Shown here piece after piece: positions 1-8,653 of a DNA stretch of 64,000 bases. The notes below the pieces were generated by a model. It worked only from the letters and a program-made list of their open reading frames with translations, did no database searches and was not told the DNA's origin. Positions within the stretch are counted from its first letter, which is position 1. Each line of letters starts with the position of its first letter. Origin of the DNA: MVRV01 sp964646755 (lineage in GTDB: Bacteria > Desulfobacterota > Syntrophia > Syntrophales > Smithellaceae); contig CAZYIE010000011.1 of NCBI GenBank assembly GCA_964646755.1, positions 21,385 through 85,384 of the forward strand, in the 5' to 3' direction. Made by a program: the position numbers and the translations under genes.

Positions 1-579
1 ACCTGGATAGAAGAAATTCGCAGAGAACTGCCCGAGCTGCCGCGGGCCAAGCGGGAAAGATTTGTTAAAGATTATCAGATTCCGGCTTACGATGCCGGTG
101 TGCTTACCGCCGATAAAGCGCTGTCTGATTATTATGAAGAAGTCGTCCGTCTTTGCGCCAGTCCCAAGGCGGCCAGTAACTGGGTGATGGGTGATGTGCT
201 GAGATTTTTAAATGAAGAAAAGCGTGATATCCGCAATTGCCCGATCACTGCGGTAAGCTTAGCGGAAATGATCCAGCTCATCGAAGACGGCACCATCAGC
301 GGTAAAATGGCTAAAGATATTGTCGGGGAAATGTATAAAACCGGCAGCGCCCCCAAGACCATCATTGCCGAAAAAGGCATGGTGCAGATCACCGATGAAG
401 GCGCACTGCTGAAAACAATTTCAGCAATCATAGATGCCAATCCCAATCAACTCAAGGATTACCGTGGCGGGAAAGATAAACTTTTCGGCTTTTTCGTCGG
501 CCAGGTGATGAAAGCAACGCAAGGCAAAGCCAATCCGCAACTAGTTAATGATTTGCTCAAAAAGATGCTGGCCGGCTGA
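1..579 (+). CDS. gatB: Asp/Glu-tRNA(Asn/Gln) amidotransferase subunit B, C-terminal part
   Basis: The frame is open from base 1 and gives 192 residues of the GatB C-terminus, beginning TWIEEIRRELPELPRAKRER. It covers the end of the catalytic core and the helical YqeY-like tail domain that contacts tRNA. GatB works with GatA and GatC to convert misacylated Glu-tRNA(Gln) or Asp-tRNA(Asn) to the amide form. The N-terminal 280 or so residues lie outside the window. The stop codon overlaps the mtnA start by one base, so the two are probably co-transcribed and translationally coupled. Confidence 0.95.
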   Translation, partial: TWIEEIRRELPELPRAKRERFVKDYQIPAYDAGVLTADKALSDYYEEVVRLCASPKAASNWVMGDVLRFLNEEKRDIRNCPITAVSLAEMIQLIEDGTISGKMAKDIVGEMYKTGSAPKTIIAEKGMVQITDEGALLKTISAIIDANPNQLKDYRGGKDKLFGFFVGQVMKATQGKANPQLVNDLLKKMLAG

Positions 580-1625
580 TGATTAAGACTGTTATCTGGA
601 AAAACAATACGGTTGTTTTGATTGATCAAAATGCCCTGCCGCTTATCGAGCGCTATATTACCTGCCATCGCTATCAGGAAGTAATTTCCGCCATTAAAGA
701 TTTAACTCTACGGGGTGCGCCGGCTATTGGCGTTGCTGCGGCTATGGCGGCAGCACTGGGCGCAACAGAGTTGCCGGTATTGCCACCGGAGAAACTCCGC
801 CAAAATTTTTATGAGATTTGTAACGAGATCGAGCAGTCACGCCCGACGGCACGCAATCTCTTCTGGGCACTGGAGCGCATGAAAAAATGTCTGGACAGTG
901 CCATAGCTTCCGGCAAGAAAAAAATAGTCCCGGAATTGGTGGGGGAAGCCAGGCGCATTTGCGCAGAAGATATTGCCAATAACCGTCAGATGGGAAAAAA
1001 CGGCAGCGCCCTTATTGCCGATGGAGATAATGTTCTGACCCACTGCAACGCCGGCGCCCTGGCAACGGCAGGTTACGGTACGGCTCTTGGCGTTTTGCGT
1101 GCGGCGCGGGAGCAAGGCAAAAAAATACAAGTCTATGTTGATGAAACGAGGCCAGTTTTGCAGGGAGCGCGCCTTACCGCCTGGGAGCTTAAAAAAGAAA
1201 AGATTCCCGCTATCTTGATTACTGACAACATGGCCGGGTTTTTGATGCAGCAGGGAAAGATTGACAAGGTTATTGTCGGTGCCGACCGGATTGCCGCCAA
1301 CGGTGATACCGCCAATAAAATCGGCACTTATTCTTTAGCAGTGCTGGCCTGCGAGCATAGCATTCCTTTTTATATTGCAGCACCTCTTTCCACAATAGAC
1401 TCTTCTTTAAAAACGGGCTTGGCAATACCGATTGAGGAGAGGTCAGCCGCAGAAGTCACCCACTTCCGTAACCTTCAAACAGCGCCTGACGGCATGAAGG
1501 TTTACAATCCGGCCTTCGACATCACGCCGGCCCGATATATATCCGCGATTATTACGGAAAAAGGAATACTCGAAAAGCCTTATCTTCGATCTATCCGCAG
1601 TCTTGAGAAAGGTCAATCCGCCTGA
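579..1625 (+). CDS. mtnA: S-methyl-5-thioribose-1-phosphate isomerase
   Basis: Full-length 348-residue protein of the eIF2B-like aldose/ketose isomerase family. It shows the RGAPAIG loop (45-51), the catalytic cysteine in HCNAGA (Cys156), TRPVLQGARLTAWEL (190-204) and the catalytic aspartate in GADRIAANGDTANKIG (Asp236). The enzyme converts methylthioribose-1-phosphate to methylthioribulose-1-phosphate in methionine salvage. Start and stop codons overlap with gatB upstream and the HAD gene downstream. No other salvage gene is visible here, so the further fate of the product cannot be read from this window. Confidence 0.95.
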   Translation: MIKTVIWKNNTVVLIDQNALPLIERYITCHRYQEVISAIKDLTLRGAPAIGVAAAMAAALGATELPVLPPEKLRQNFYEICNEIEQSRPTARNLFWALERMKKCLDSAIASGKKKIVPELVGEARRICAEDIANNRQMGKNGSALIADGDNVLTHCNAGALATAGYGTALGVLRAAREQGKKIQVYVDETRPVLQGARLTAWELKKEKIPAILITDNMAGFLMQQGKIDKVIVGADRIAANGDTANKIGTYSLAVLACEHSIPFYIAAPLSTIDSSLKTGLAIPIEERSAAEVTHFRNLQTAPDGMKVYNPAFDITPARYISAIITEKGILEKPYLRSIRSLEKGQSA

Positions 1626-2242
1626 TGAAATTATTCCTTTTTGATTTTGACGGTGTGCTGGTAGAGTCTCTGGACATCTACGAAAAGGCAGTCAGCCTCT
1701 CTCTTGCAAAAATGAACAAGCCTCTGACGCGGGGCAGAGAAGATTTCCTGGAATTATTCGACGGCAATTTTTACGAATCACTGACTAAAAGGGGGGTGGA
1801 TTTAAAGGAATTTATGGAAGTTTCCAGCGGCCTGCTTGAGCAGGTGGATTACACAGAGATGCAGCCGGTTACTGCCATTATTGATGTAGTTGAGGAACTG
1901 CAGAAGAATAACATTCTGCTGGTGATTTCTTCCAATTATTCTCAGACGATTTCAGCGGCACTGGAACAATTTAAATTTAATGGGTATTTTCAGGAGGTGC
2001 TCGGTTCCGATTTCCTGCTCTCTAAAAAAGATAAAGTGCTTTATGCCATTAAGAAGTATCAAATTGATCCCGAAGATATTTATTACATTGGTGATACAAC
2101 CGGCGATATTCAGGAAGGACGGGCCGCCGGAGTAAAAACTGTCGGTGTCACCTGGGGCTGGCACAGTAAGGAAAGAATGGCTGCCGCCCAGCCGGATTAT
2201 CTCGTCAATAAGCCGCAAGAATTATTGCAACTAAGCCAGTGA
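1625..2242 (+). CDS. HAD-superfamily hydrolase, phosphoglycolate-phosphatase-like
   Basis: A 205-residue HAD hydrolase. Motif I is FDFDGVLVES near the N-terminus (nucleophile Asp7, acid/base Asp9), motif II is the VISSNYS region, and the C-terminal motif IV is YIGDTTGDIQEGRAAG. A helical cap follows motif I, as in the Gph subfamily. The start overlaps the mtnA stop by one base, so it belongs to the gatB-mtnA operon. The substrate is unknown. A phosphosugar from thioribose salvage is possible from context only. Confidence 0.85.
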   Translation: MKLFLFDFDGVLVESLDIYEKAVSLSLAKMNKPLTRGREDFLELFDGNFYESLTKRGVDLKEFMEVSSGLLEQVDYTEMQPVTAIIDVVEELQKNNILLVISSNYSQTISAALEQFKFNGYFQEVLGSDFLLSKKDKVLYAIKKYQIDPEDIYYIGDTTGDIQEGRAAGVKTVGVTWGWHSKERMAAAQPDYLVNKPQELLQLSQ

Positions 2243-2808
2243 GATTAAATATGACACAGGGTTGCAGCAAACTTAAGTTTATTTCCGCCGTTTTTTTCTT
2301 TCCGCTGCGCTCGTCGCTTGAGCGTCTGGGAATTCGCTATGATCTTTCCGCTATCACCAATGCCTATTATCGCGAGGAGTTTGATAGTATCCCGGCTGCC
2401 CAAAAGGCGGTTATCCTGCCCCACTGCCTGATCAGCGATAAATGCCCTGCCCGCTTTTCCAAAATGGAGGGAATTATTTGCAGTAAATGCAAAAAATGCG
2501 GTTGCGGCGAGATATGCATCCTTGCCGAGGAGCAGGGATGGCAATTCTACATCACACCCAGCACAGGATTCACAAAACGGCTTGTGCATAGAAAGACAAT
2601 CCGGGCTGCCGTCGGGGCGGCCTGCAATTTCGAAATCGAAAAAGGCATACGGTCAACACCGATCAACACGAAAGGCGTTCATCTGCAGCGGGAGAAAGTA
2701 ATTCCCCAGGTTGTTCTGACAGCCCGGTATGATTGTCTGAACAATGATGTTGACTGGGAACAGTTAAAAAGGATTATCCGGGGTGAAAGGGCATCTGTTG
2801 AGTTCTGA
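2239..2808 (+). CDS. DUF116 family protein
   Basis: A 189-residue protein with the cysteine-rich signature of DUF116: CLISDKCPARF followed by a CSKCKKCGCGEIC cluster, suggesting metal or Fe-S binding (inference). The GTG at 2239 overlaps the stop of the HAD gene; an ATG at 2251 is an alternative start. It is the last gene of the gatB-mtnA-HAD run. DUF116 proteins are common in anaerobic bacteria and archaea, but I know of no established function. Confidence 0.8.
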   Translation: MRLNMTQGCSKLKFISAVFFFPLRSSLERLGIRYDLSAITNAYYREEFDSIPAAQKAVILPHCLISDKCPARFSKMEGIICSKCKKCGCGEICILAEEQGWQFYITPSTGFTKRLVHRKTIRAAVGAACNFEIEKGIRSTPINTKGVHLQREKVIPQVVLTARYDCLNNDVDWEQLKRIIRGERASVEF

Positions 2809-2861
2809 TTCAAGTTCAACCTTGTTTTTACCGATAATTAATATATAAGGAGAACAAACTT

Positions 2862-3212
2862 ATGTCGTCCGCTTTTGGAATTGCCCTGACCGCGTTGAAA
2901 GCTTTCGAGAAAAAGCTTGACGTAAACGCCAATAATATTGCCAATGCAGAAACAAATAATTTTAAGAAAAGCCTTGTTGAACTTCAAGAAGCAGCCAATG
3001 GCGGTGTGGTTGTAACAATTAGTAGCGTTGATACTCCCGGCATGGAACTGGACCCCAATGCGCAAACAGGTGTTGCCCAGCAAACATCAAATGTGACCCT
3101 GGCAGAAGAGATTGCCGATCAGATTCTCGCTCAATATTCCTATGAAGCCAATATCCTGACCATTAAAACCGCCACAGAAATGCAAAAAGAACTGCTCGAT
3201 ATTAAAGCTTAA
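2862..3212 (+). CDS. orphan FlgC/FlgB-like flagellar rod protein
   Basis: A 116-residue protein with the flagellar basal-body rod N-terminal motif (AFGIALTALKAFEKKLDVNA, then NNIANAETNNFKKS) and a C-terminal helix resembling the rod/hook C-terminus (ANILTIKTATEMQKELLDIK). The strong ribosome site AAGGAG lies 9 bases before the ATG. It is shorter than typical FlgC (about 140 residues) and no other flagellar gene is nearby. It may be a solitary rod-type protein or a degenerate paralogue. Confidence 0.7.
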   Translation: MSSAFGIALTALKAFEKKLDVNANNIANAETNNFKKSLVELQEAANGGVVVTISSVDTPGMELDPNAQTGVAQQTSNVTLAEEIADQILAQYSYEANILTIKTATEMQKELLDIKA

Positions 3213-3367
3213 CTTACCCTGACCTATATTTACCTTAACAGAAAGTGTCAAATTAAGTCTTGTCTCCATTATCGCATGTACTACTCTTGAGTGCCGCATT
3301 TTCTGGAAAACAATTATTGCCGAAAGAACAGGGAGACATTTTGTAACCGGCATCCCTCAGGATATTG

Positions 3368-3739
3368 CTATTTCTTGCACTCTCCAATGGAACCTTCTTT
3401 ACACCTTGACCCGTCCGTCCAAGTTGCCGTACTCAGGTCTGCCCCACCCAGTTTTGCCTCTTTCAGGTTTGCCATGTACAGGTCTGCACCACACAGTTTT
3501 GCCCCACTTATGTCTGCCTTGCTCAGATTTGCCTTGAACAGTCTTGCCCCGGCCAGGTTTGCCTTGCTCAGATTTGCCCCGCTCAGGTTCGCATTGTCCA
3601 GATTGCATTTCGGGCATGAATTTGTTGTTCTTAACTTCTTCAAATCTGCTTCGCTATACGCATATACCCCTCTTACCGATAGCATACCTATCATAAGAAT
3701 CGCTATGACTGAAAGAAACACTCTGCTCCCTGTCTGCAT
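3368..3739 (-). CDS. secreted pentapeptide-repeat protein
   Basis: A 123-residue protein on the reverse strand with a signal peptide (about residues 1-27, ending GVYAYS) and the motif NSCPKCNLDNANLSGANL. About twelve pentapeptide repeats of the A(D/N)LXX type then form a predicted right-handed beta-helix, followed by a short C-terminal tail with two cysteines. The ribosome site GGAGG is 10 bases before the ATG. The repeat makes a visible 15-base periodicity in the DNA (about 3420-3610). The function is not predictable; the family is structural and usually cell-envelope located. Confidence 0.8.
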   Translation of the reverse strand: MQTGSRVFLSVIAILMIGMLSVRGVYAYSEADLKKLRTTNSCPKCNLDNANLSGANLSKANLAGARLFKANLSKADISGAKLCGADLYMANLKEAKLGGADLSTATWTDGSRCKEGSIGECKK

Positions 3740-4039
3740 AATCCTGCCTCCATTTTGTTGGGTGAAGTATAAGAAGCGCCGCGTTATATGTCAAGAAAAT
3801 CTGGGCCACATCAGACAGTGCTTACCTTTCTTGAGGATGGGAAGTTATGTGGAATGACCATAGCGTGTCGACGAAGAAGCTGTCCAGGTTTCATTCTCTG
3901 GGTATTTAATTCAGATTCCTTTAATTTTCTTGACATCAAAATATTTTTCCCTATAATCACAAAACCCAAATTTGTTTTAAGCAAGCCTTTTCCCATAGCA
4001 TCGAGCAAAAAAATAGTTCTACCGTGATGAGGTTTTGAC
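3740..4039. other. divergent intergenic region between pentapeptide gene and transport operon A
   Basis: This 300-base spacer separates the reverse-strand pentapeptide gene from forward-strand module A. Short open frames here have no ribosome site or recognisable product. It holds the forward sigma70 promoter annotated separately and is otherwise AT-rich, without a clear hairpin. Confidence 0.6.
3930..3957 (+). promoter_or_regulatory. near-consensus sigma70 promoter for transport module A
   Basis: TTGACA (3930-3935) and TATAAT (3952-3957) are separated by 16 bases. Transcription would start near 3964, giving a leader of about 75 bases before livM at 4040. Confidence 0.8.
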
Positions 4040-5095
4040 ATGGACATGAAGCGCGATTACTATGAAGATATCCAGCTGTTTGAAAGCAACGTTGTTTTAT
4101 TCTGGTCCATTTCCTTTCTGATTTTTATTTTTACCTTACCGTTATACGTTCCAGATTATCACTTTTATTTGCTGAATCTTGTGCTTGTTCACGTCATTCT
4201 GGCAGTAGGGCTGAATATACTCGTCGGTTATACCGGGCAAATCTCACTCGGCCATGCTGGTTTCTTTGCTATCGGCGCCTATGGGACGGCTTTGCTCATG
4301 CTGAAACTGCAATTGCCGTTTTTTGTGGCGTTGCCACTGGCCGGATTCATTGCCGCCTTTTTCGGTTTTATTCTCGGCTTGCCAGCCCTCCGCCTGGAGG
4401 GCCCCTATTTGTCGATTGCGACGCTCGGATTCGGGTTGACCATCATGCAGATTATCGGCCACTGGGATTTCTTTGGCGGGCGCACCGGCATTCAGGTTCC
4501 ACCCCTCGATATCGGTTTTGGTTTTATCCTGAAGACCGATATCAGCAAGTATTACCTGATCCTGATTATTACTGTACTGTTGGTGATTGCCGCCCGAAAT
4601 CTCATGAAAACCCGTGTCGGCCGCGCCTTTGTGGCTATTCGGGACAGCGATATCGCCGCGGAAGTAATCGGTGTGAACCTGACCGCCTACAAGACTCTTT
4701 CCTTTGCTGTCAGCGCTTTCTATGCCGGTATTGCCGGGGGCCTCTTCGGCTTTGTTCTCGGCTATTTTAACCCTGAGCCGTTCAACCTCATTCTGTCCAT
4801 TATCTTTCTAGTTATGATCGTTGTCGGAGGGCTGGGTTCCATCTTGGGGGCCATCCTCGGCGCCAGTCTGATCACGATCCTTCAGTTCAGCCTGCTGAAG
4901 AACATCAAGGAAATGCCATATGTCGGCGACTTCCTGGTGGCTGTCTCGAACCGGTGGTTTACCGTTGTGGGATTAGAAAATTTCGGCAGCATTGTTCTCG
5001 GCCTTATTATGATTGGCATTGTCATCTTCGAACCTCTGGGGATGTATGGCGTCTGGCTGCGGATTAAAAAATACTGGCGGACGTGGCCGTTTTAA
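4040..5095 (+). CDS. LivM-type ABC transporter permease (module A)
   Basis: A 351-residue integral membrane permease of the branched-chain amino acid/benzoate (HAAT) family. It has about ten hydrophobic segments and the family signature GLNILVGYTGQISLGHAGF. The cytoplasmic coupling region (AFVAIRDSDIAAEVIGVNLT) is intact. The protein ends in a basic-aromatic tail, RIKKYWRTWPF, also present in the two other LivM paralogues of this window. It is the first gene of module A, followed by livH after 26 bases. The carboxylic-acid substrate is inferred from the linked acyl-CoA synthetase, not from this sequence. Confidence 0.9.
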   Translation: MDMKRDYYEDIQLFESNVVLFWSISFLIFIFTLPLYVPDYHFYLLNLVLVHVILAVGLNILVGYTGQISLGHAGFFAIGAYGTALLMLKLQLPFFVALPLAGFIAAFFGFILGLPALRLEGPYLSIATLGFGLTIMQIIGHWDFFGGRTGIQVPPLDIGFGFILKTDISKYYLILIITVLLVIAARNLMKTRVGRAFVAIRDSDIAAEVIGVNLTAYKTLSFAVSAFYAGIAGGLFGFVLGYFNPEPFNLILSIIFLVMIVVGGLGSILGAILGASLITILQFSLLKNIKEMPYVGDFLVAVSNRWFTVVGLENFGSIVLGLIMIGIVIFEPLGMYGVWLRIKKYWRTWPF

Positions 5096-5121
5096 TTGTT
5101 TTCTTAATCTAGGGAGGTTGC

Positions 5122-5994
5122 ATGTTTGGTCAACTGATCATGGAAGGACTCGCCATTGGTATCTGCTACGCTCTGTTCGGCATTGCTGTTGTCATCATTT
5201 ATAAAACATCCGAGGTTGTCAATTTCGCCCAGGGAGAGATGGCCATGCTCTCAACGTTTGTGGCATTTCAAATCCTGACCATTTATCAATGGCCTTTCTG
5301 GATGGCCTTCATCGGGACGATGATTTTTGCCGTCCTGCTGGGCATTTTCATCGAGTTCTTCTTTCTTCGGCCGGCTAAGGATCCCAGCCTTCTGGGACTG
5401 ATCGTCATTACCCTCGGTGCGGAGATGCTTCTCATGGGTGTTGCCGGATGGAAGTGGGGGGCTGAGCAGAAAGAATTTTCCCTTCCTTTCTCTTTTTCCA
5501 GCACGCATGAGCTGTTTCAAGGTGTTATTATTAATGACTGGACGATTGCTGTTTTTATGACGGCGGCCTTTCTAATGATTTTTCTGTTCTTGTTTTTCAG
5601 GTACACAAAATTGGGTGTGGCCATGCGGGCCACTCAGCAGAACCAACATGCTGCCAGAATTATGGGCATCCGAGTAGAACGGGTTTTTTCCTTTGCGTGG
5701 GGCTTCAGCTCAATGATCGGCGCTATTGCCGCGATGTTCTTTGCCGCTCGTTCGACGGTTGATCCTGCGTTCATGATGGAACCATTTCTCCGGGCTTTTG
5801 CGGCGGCCGTTCTCGGCGGTTTGATGAGTATTCCCGGTGTCGTCATCGGTGGCGCAATTCTGGGGTTGTTGGAAAACATGTTTGGCTATTTCTGGCCGGA
5901 GTGGAAGCCCATTGTTGCCTTTTTGGTGATTATTGTTGTCCTGTGCATCCGCCCCAGCGGGCTGTTTGCCAAACATTACATAAAGAAAGTGTAG
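5122..5994 (+). CDS. LivH-type ABC transporter permease (module A)
   Basis: A 290-residue permease with about eight transmembrane segments and the LivH signature VVNFAQGEMAML near residues 33-44. The coupling loop is AMRATQQNQHAARIMGI and the C-terminus is CIRPSGLFAKHYIKKV. The strong site GGGAGG precedes the ATG by 6 bases. It pairs with the LivM protein encoded immediately upstream to form the heterodimeric channel. The next gene begins 3 bases after its stop. Confidence 0.9.
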   Translation: MFGQLIMEGLAIGICYALFGIAVVIIYKTSEVVNFAQGEMAMLSTFVAFQILTIYQWPFWMAFIGTMIFAVLLGIFIEFFFLRPAKDPSLLGLIVITLGAEMLLMGVAGWKWGAEQKEFSLPFSFSSTHELFQGVIINDWTIAVFMTAAFLMIFLFLFFRYTKLGVAMRATQQNQHAARIMGIRVERVFSFAWGFSSMIGAIAAMFFAARSTVDPAFMMEPFLRAFAAAVLGGLMSIPGVVIGGAILGLLENMFGYFWPEWKPIVAFLVIIVVLCIRPSGLFAKHYIKKV

Positions 5995-5996
5995 TC

Positions 5997-6491
5997 ATGC
6001 TATCGTTGATGATGGGGAAATCGAAAATCCTTTTTCAATTTATCCGGGGCGGTATTGCAGTAGCAATCGTTTTTTGCTGTTTCGCCTTTTGTGCTGAAGG
6101 TCTTTGTGCGGAGCCTCCCGTTAAAACAGCCTCTTTACAGGAAGAGCAGGCCATTTATGAAGCAGCTAAAAAGTATCTCGATGCCGAAATCAGAAGAGAT
6201 CTCCCCGCCGTTTACGCCTGCCTGGCGCCGTCTTCAGTTTATTGTGCCACCCATGACTATGAGGCCTTTCTTGCCGAGGCCAATGCCTCCTCGGTCAGAA
6301 TCGTGGGATATAAAATACTCCGTATCGCTAACATTCGAGATAATGAAGACCTCAAAAGTTTTCCCAAGGTAGAGAAGTTTGCCCATGTCGAAGTTGATGT
6401 CATCGTTTTTTATAAGGACACTAATGTGAAGGGTGACATCAATTTCGGGTTTACGTTCATCAAGGAAATGGGCAAGTGGTATAAAGGCTGA
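5997..6491 (+). CDS. secreted NTF2/SnoaL-like protein of transport module A
   Basis: The ATG at 5997, three bases after the livH stop, gives 164 residues. An upstream in-frame start at 5901 would overlap livH and is less likely. A signal peptide runs to about residue 37 (CFAFCAEGLCAEP). The mature part (IYEAAKKYLDAEIRRDLPAVYACLAP, then a beta-rich half) has the pattern of a small NTF2-like cone fold, which is a tentative assignment. Its position between permease and binding-protein genes suggests a periplasmic accessory role in uptake. No counterpart is seen in modules B and C. Confidence 0.65.
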   Translation: MLSLMMGKSKILFQFIRGGIAVAIVFCCFAFCAEGLCAEPPVKTASLQEEQAIYEAAKKYLDAEIRRDLPAVYACLAPSSVYCATHDYEAFLAEANASSVRIVGYKILRIANIRDNEDLKSFPKVEKFAHVEVDVIVFYKDTNVKGDINFGFTFIKEMGKWYKG

Positions 6492-6528
6492 TGTCCGTTA
6501 AAAAATTAAGGAAGAGAAGGGGGAGATC

Positions 6529-7722
6529 ATGAAGAAGCAAAGATTAAGCGTTTTATCTTTTATTATCGTCATGTCGTTTTTCGTTTTAACTGCGTCAGTT
6601 TACGCAGCACCCGGTTTTGATGACAAAGAGATCCGGATTGCCGCCTGGGGGCCGCAGACTGGTCCGGCGGCGCCTTGGGGGAGTGTTGCCCGGGGGCCAT
6701 CCGTACTGGCGGCCCTGATCAATGATGAAGGCGGGATTAACGGTCGCAAGCTGAAGCACTTTGTCCGGGACGACATGTACAACCCGGCGCAAACAAAGGT
6801 TGTCGTGAAGGAACTCGTTGAAAAGCAGGGCATCTTTGCCTTTGTGTGCGGAACCGGTTCCGCCGGCGGTCTGGCTGTAAAGGATTATCTGGCAGAGCAC
6901 AAGGTGATCTGGGTAGGTCCGGCAACGTCCATCAAAGAATATGTCTTTCCAGTCAATCCCTATCTTTTCAGTATTTATCCGCTATATGAGGATGAAGGGA
7001 GTATCCTGGCCAAGTATGCAGTGGAAAAGCTCAATATAAAAGAAATCGGTGTGATCTATCAGAATGATCCTTACGGCAAAAATGGTCTGGACGGTGTCAG
7101 GCAGCGGCTGGATAAACTCGGGATGAAGGCAGTGGCAGAGATACCAATTGAATCAACGGAGAAGGATCTGTCTTCCCATATTCTGAAGTTGAAAAATTCA
7201 GGAGCCAAGGCTGTTTTAATGTGGGTCAATCCGACCTCCGGCGTCATTCTCCTGAAAACGGCTGCGACCATAGGTTACAAGCCACAATGGATTGCTTCCA
7301 ATACTTTGTCGGACTTCGCCCTGATGCATAAAATTTCCGGCGGATTATGGGAAGGGGTGATCACGGGTTCGTTCATGCTTCCGCCCGATTCCACTGATCC
7401 TCGGATTGTGAGATATCGGAATGCCATCCAGAAATATGCGCCGGAAGAACGGCCGGGGCTTTTCTTCATGGCCGGTATGATGTTCACGGAACCTCTCATC
7501 GACGCCTTGAAGAGGGCAGGGAAGAAACTGAGCACGGAAGCGGCCCTCAAAGCATTGAATTCGACAAAAAACTTCCAGGGAACCGGCCCGCGGGTGAACT
7601 GGACTGCAGCGCAGCATCAAGGTACCGATTCCATTCAGATATGGAAGTGCGGACCGGGTGGCAGCACGGCACTGATTCAGGATTGGACGGTCAATGAGTT
7701 GGCTACCTGGAAAAAGAAGTAA
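6529..7722 (+). CDS. Liv-type ABC transporter substrate-binding protein (module A)
   Basis: A 397-residue periplasmic binding protein with a signal peptide cut near residue 27 (ASVYAAPGF). It has the two-lobe Peripla_BP_6 pattern: IRIAAWGPQTGPAAPWG, INDEGGINGRKL and IGVIYQNDPYGKNGLDG. It would capture the ligand and deliver it to the LivM/LivH channel. The ribosome site GGGGGAG lies upstream of the ATG. A large hairpin region follows the gene and may stabilise its transcript relative to the downstream ATPase genes. Confidence 0.9.
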   Translation: MKKQRLSVLSFIIVMSFFVLTASVYAAPGFDDKEIRIAAWGPQTGPAAPWGSVARGPSVLAALINDEGGINGRKLKHFVRDDMYNPAQTKVVVKELVEKQGIFAFVCGTGSAGGLAVKDYLAEHKVIWVGPATSIKEYVFPVNPYLFSIYPLYEDEGSILAKYAVEKLNIKEIGVIYQNDPYGKNGLDGVRQRLDKLGMKAVAEIPIESTEKDLSSHILKLKNSGAKAVLMWVNPTSGVILLKTAATIGYKPQWIASNTLSDFALMHKISGGLWEGVITGSFMLPPDSTDPRIVRYRNAIQKYAPEERPGLFFMAGMMFTEPLIDALKRAGKKLSTEAALKALNSTKNFQGTGPRVNWTAAQHQGTDSIQIWKCGPGGSTALIQDWTVNELATWKKK

Positions 7723-7765
7723 TCAGTATTTTGGATTTATTAAATTTTAACAGATGACTTTGTTT

Positions 7766-7824
7766 CCCCGCCTCAACTGGGCTTTCCCCTTCCAGGGGGA
7801 GAGCCCGAAGGTGGACGGGGTTTT
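7766..7824 (+). terminator. intercistronic hairpin between binding-protein and livG genes
   Basis: The inner stem GGGCT/AGCCC plus CCCC/GGGG (7779-7806) sits inside an outer pairing CCCCG (7766-7770) with CGGGG (7816-7820), followed by TTTT. It could act as a partial terminator or mRNA stabiliser that raises binding-protein expression over the ATPases. Confidence 0.55.
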
Positions 7825-7867
7825 GTAACGGAATAAAATTATTCCTAAAGAAGGAACTTTTGTAAAC

Positions 7868-8653
7868 ATGGATCACTTCAGGGTTGAAAATCTGAGCATC
7901 AGTTTTGGTGGTTTAAAGGCCGTCAACAACGTGAGTTTCAATGTTGAACCCAACAGCATTTTTTCCATTATCGGTCCCAACGGTTCGGGAAAGACGACTA
8001 TATTTAATCTGATATCCGGTATCTACCATCCCAACAGCGGTCGAATTATCCTGGATGGGGAAGATATGGTGGGTAGGACACCGGATCGTATCGCTCGCAA
8101 GGGTATTGCCCGAACCTTCCAGAATATTGAACTGTTTGCCAAGGCAACGGTGATGGATAATATCATGTTGGGCCGGCACATCCACATGAAAACAGGTATA
8201 TTTACCGGCGCCACTATGTTGGGGAGAAGGTCCCGGGCGGCGCGTGAAGAGATAAAAAACCGGGAGATTGTGGAGGGGATCATCGACTTTCTGGATTTGC
8301 AGTCGTCTCGCGATCAGTATGTGGCGAGTCTGTCTTATGGTAAGCGGAAATTGGTCGAATTGGGTCGGGCTTTGGCCCTGCAACCAAAGATTTTGCTTCT
8401 GGATGAACCGTCGGCGGGAATGAATACGGAAGAAAAGGAAGATCTCAATATTTGGATCAAGGATATTCGTGAGGATTATAAGGTCACTATTTTACTCATC
8501 GAGCATGACATGAATATGATCATGGGTATCTCCGACCGTATATTTGCCATCAATCACGGCGAGAAGATCACCGAAGGTCTTCCCCGCGATGTCCAGACCC
8601 ATCCGGAGGTCATCAAGGCCTACCTTGGGGAGGAGGATATATTTCATGCTTAA
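7868..8653 (+). CDS. LivG-type ABC transporter ATP-binding protein (module A)
   Basis: A 261-residue ABC ATPase. Walker A is GPNGSGKTT (about 37-45), the signature is LSYGKRKLVELGRAL and Walker B is ILLLDEPSAGM, with the switch histidine in LIEHDM. The LivG-type C-terminus ends HPEVIKAYLGEEDIFHA. The LSYG form of the signature is usual for LivG. The livF start overlaps its last codons. Confidence 0.9.
   Translation: MDHFRVENLSISFGGLKAVNNVSFNVEPNSIFSIIGPNGSGKTTIFNLISGIYHPNSGRIILDGEDMVGRTPDRIARKGIARTFQNIELFAKATVMDNIMLGRHIHMKTGIFTGATMLGRRSRAAREEIKNREIVEGIIDFLDLQSSRDQYVASLSYGKRKLVELGRALALQPKILLLDEPSAGMNTEEKEDLNIWIKDIREDYKVTILLIEHDMNMIMGISDRIFAINHGEKITEGLPRDVQTHPEVIKAYLGEEDIFHA

Noticed and set aside
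2823..2855. TTGTTT with TATAAG as a promoter for the FlgC-like gene
   Set aside because: The start point would fall within or after the ribosome site, and the -35 element is poor.
3420..3610. Regular 15-base periodic repeats that might look like a CRISPR or tandem repeat array
   Set aside because: They are the codons of pentapeptide repeats in the reverse-strand gene; units are degenerate and there are no spacers.
3291..3857. 188-codon forward frame overlapping the pentapeptide gene
   Set aside because: It is antisense to the repeat-containing gene, with repetitive serine/alanine-rich composition and no ribosome site.
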